Position numbers and translations under genes: made by a program. From contig DFBJ01000009.1 in assembly GCA_002366565.1 (NCBI GenBank), forward strand, positions 744,195 to 808,194: a stretch of DNA of 64,000 nucleotides, read 5' to 3'. Origin of the DNA: Bacteriovoracaceae bacterium UBA3083 (lineage in GTDB: Bacteria; Bdellovibrionota; Bacteriovoracia; Bacteriovoracales; Bacteriovoracaceae). The notes beneath the pieces were generated by a model. It was given only the letters and a program-made list of their open reading frames with translations. It searched no databases and had not been told where the DNA came from. Shown in pieces: positions 62,595 to 64,000 of this stretch (the first letter of the stretch is position 1; each line of letters opens with the position of its first letter).

Positions 62595-64000
62595 TTATTT
62601 TGAAGTGAGTGTATAGACTCCATCCCAATTTGGTTGAGGTGGCAGCTCTTTGAATTCTTCACATCTTTCAATATAGACTTTAGAAGGATTCGTTTTATTC
62701 TTAAGAAGAGGGAAGCGCTCATATTCAAGCTCTAATGACTCTTTAAAGCACTCTATTGCCTTATCCCACTCTTGAGTCTTGTAGTGAGCTAGGCCTTTCT
62801 CAAATACCTCTTTGAGTCTAATTAATAGCTCTGATGCTGTCTCTTTCATTTCTAAAACTTCATAGGTTGTAACTGGTTCTGACTTACCAACAACTAAAAT
62901 TGTATCGAGTTCTCTAAAAAGAAATAAGTCTTTGTCACAATCATCTAGCGTGTAGTTTGATGTCTGAGTGAAAATACCATACTGTTTTGCTGCTTCTTCT
63001 AGTCTTGCCGCTAGGTTCACAGAGTCTCCCATCATAGTGTAATTCATTCGAGAGGCAGAACCCATATTACCAGTAACTATTTCTCCAGTATTTATACCGA
63101 TCCTCATTCTCATCTCTTTTACAATCTGAGGCCACTTATCTCCCTCTGAAGTCCATTTCTCTCTAAGTTCGAGTAATGAGCGTTGCATCTTTACTGCAAC
63201 TCTCAGTGCCCTCGTTGAGTGATCCTCAAGTGGCATAGGTGCTCCAAAGAAAGCAATGATGGCATCGCCTTCATACTTATCAAGAGTTCCTTTTTCTTCA
63301 AGAAGAATATCTGTCATTGCTGTCAGGTATTCATTTAAAAGCTCTACGAGTTGAGTTGCTGATAGTTTTTCAGAGAAGGAAGAAAAACTTTGAATATCTG
63401 TAAAATAAGCTGTTCTTGTTCCACATTCACCACCGAGAGATGGATGCTGACCTGAAGTGTACATCTCATCAATAAGCTCTGGAGATATATAAGATCCGAA
63501 AGCATTTTTTAAGAAGGCCTTATCTTTATTCGCTAAGTAGAAATGAAGGAATGTATTCCATGAATAGCTACAAATTATAGAGAAGAAGCAAAAGAAGAGT
63601 TTAACTTCATAGCCTCTTGGGATTAAATGGTAAGTATCTATGTAGTAGAGTCCACCTATCAGTATTATAGTAGAGACAATATCTAGAATTGCGTTACCAA
63701 AGAATTGAATTAATAGAATGATTAGTGATCCACCTAAGAGAATCGCCCATGAAATAAAAGTTGAATTTTGTTGTGGTTTATAAAAGTTTCCATTTATTAG
63801 CATATTTGTCATATTCATATGAAAATATACTCCAGGTAACATAGGATCTACTGGTGTATGTCTAAGGTCGTAAGCTCCATATGCACTAGCACCGACAAAT
63901 ACAATTGTATTATTGAAAATTTCCTTCATCTTTTCGTCTTCAGGAAAAGCTTTCACTATATCGGCTATGCTGACTCTAGGAAATTGTTGTTCATTTCCAA
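62595..64000 (-). CDS. CHASE2-domain class III adenylate/guanylate cyclase (5' end outside window)
   Basis: The reading frame is open to the right edge (64000), so the N-terminus is missing; a GTG at 63956 is internal. Visible order: end of a CHASE2 sensor (IVFVGASAYGAYDLRHTPVDPMLPGVYFH), three membrane segments, then a class III cyclase domain. Metal aspartates lie in YFTDIQSFS and GDAIIAFFG; the Lys of LDKYEGD and the Asp of MGDSVNLAARLE are the adenine-recognition pattern, so cAMP is the likelier product; Asn and Arg of NLAARLE complete the site. A TPR-like pair follows (FEKGLAHYKTQEWDKAIECFKESLELE). Confidence 0.93.
   Translation of the reverse strand, partial: GNEQQFPRVSIADIVKAFPEDEKMKEIFNNTIVFVGASAYGAYDLRHTPVDPMLPGVYFHMNMTNMLINGNFYKPQQNSTFISWAILLGGSLIILLIQFFGNAILDIVSTIILIGGLYYIDTYHLIPRGYEVKLFFCFFSIICSYSWNTFLHFYLANKDKAFLKNAFGSYISPELIDEMYTSGQHPSLGGECGTRTAYFTDIQSFSSFSEKLSATQLVELLNEYLTAMTDILLEEKGTLDKYEGDAIIAFFGAPMPLEDHSTRALRVAVKMQRSLLELREKWTSEGDKWPQIVKEMRMRIGINTGEIVTGNMGSASRMNYTMMGDSVNLAARLEEAAKQYGIFTQTSNYTLDDCDKDLFLFRELDTILVVGKSEPVTTYEVLEMKETASELLIRLKEVFEKGLAHYKTQEWDKAIECFKESLELEYERFPLLKNKTNPSKVYIERCEEFKELPPQPNWDGVYTLTSK

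Noticed and set aside
1..64000. Insertion sequences, prophage, integrated element, CRISPR array, tRNA or rRNA genes
   Set aside because: No transposase, integrase or phage gene, no regular spacer-repeat pattern and no cloverleaf-like intergenic sequence was seen; gaps are short and mostly AT-rich promoter or terminator regions.

Overview
The window is a 64 kb AT-rich chromosomal segment, densely coded on both strands, with no mobile element, phage gene, rRNA, tRNA or CRISPR array that I can see. AGA-rich arginine usage, many small exported proteins, Cache-type chemoreceptors with a VFQTKLLSFNASVEAARAG hairpin tip, and a sphingolipid gene set all point to a marine predatory bacterium of the Bacteriovorax/Halobacteriovorax group (Bdellovibrionota). 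That placement is inference from gene content, not a database match. No gene-free gap exceeds 300 bases; the largest (36504-36766) carries the promoter of the aminoacyl-tRNA synthetase operon.

Layout. 1-3816: tail of an unknown gene, then a four-gene molybdenum cofactor operon (moaA, a moaC-mobA fusion, moaD, a moaE-moeB-rhodanese fusion). 3811-9806: an OsmC-YcaO protein, an exported subtilisin-like protease, two small exported proteins (one resembling N-terminal glutamine amidohydrolase) and a TauE/SafE exporter. 9817-19153: RNA-modification and RNA-helicase genes (Dus, RhlE-like, RlmF, DbpA), exported unknowns, YaeQ, a GST, a DUF188 protein and glutaminase. 19154-25241: a Cache chemoreceptor, a CPA1 cation/proton antiporter and the frmA-frmB formaldehyde detoxification pair. 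25335-28661: a LysR regulator heading an operon with a DOPA-dioxygenase-like protein, a JmjC-like oxygenase and a flavoprotein, with a perfect 18-bp palindrome touching the regulator's start codon. 28648-36503: TruD and partner, ChaN-like, NnrS, a possible permuted papain-fold protein, an FKBP, a lipoprotein and TonB. 36767-41620: glnS-gltX-tyrS operon, then an Hpt protein.

41863-47430 is the most interesting block. It holds an exported START-like protein, a fatty-acid 2-hydroxylase and a PAP2 phosphatase, facing an operon of serine palmitoyltransferase, a GNAT acyltransferase (candidate bacterial ceramide synthase) and an SDR reductase (candidate ceramide reductase). Together they could make 2-hydroxy-ceramide and perhaps process and move it. 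47638-64000: a HEAT-like membrane protein, PilZ protein, PepN, two tandem orphan solute-binding paralogues, a 1017-residue exported protein of unknown function, class II aldolase, a fused branched-chain 2-oxoacid dehydrogenase E1, a second chemoreceptor, and a CHASE2-adenylate cyclase running off the right edge.
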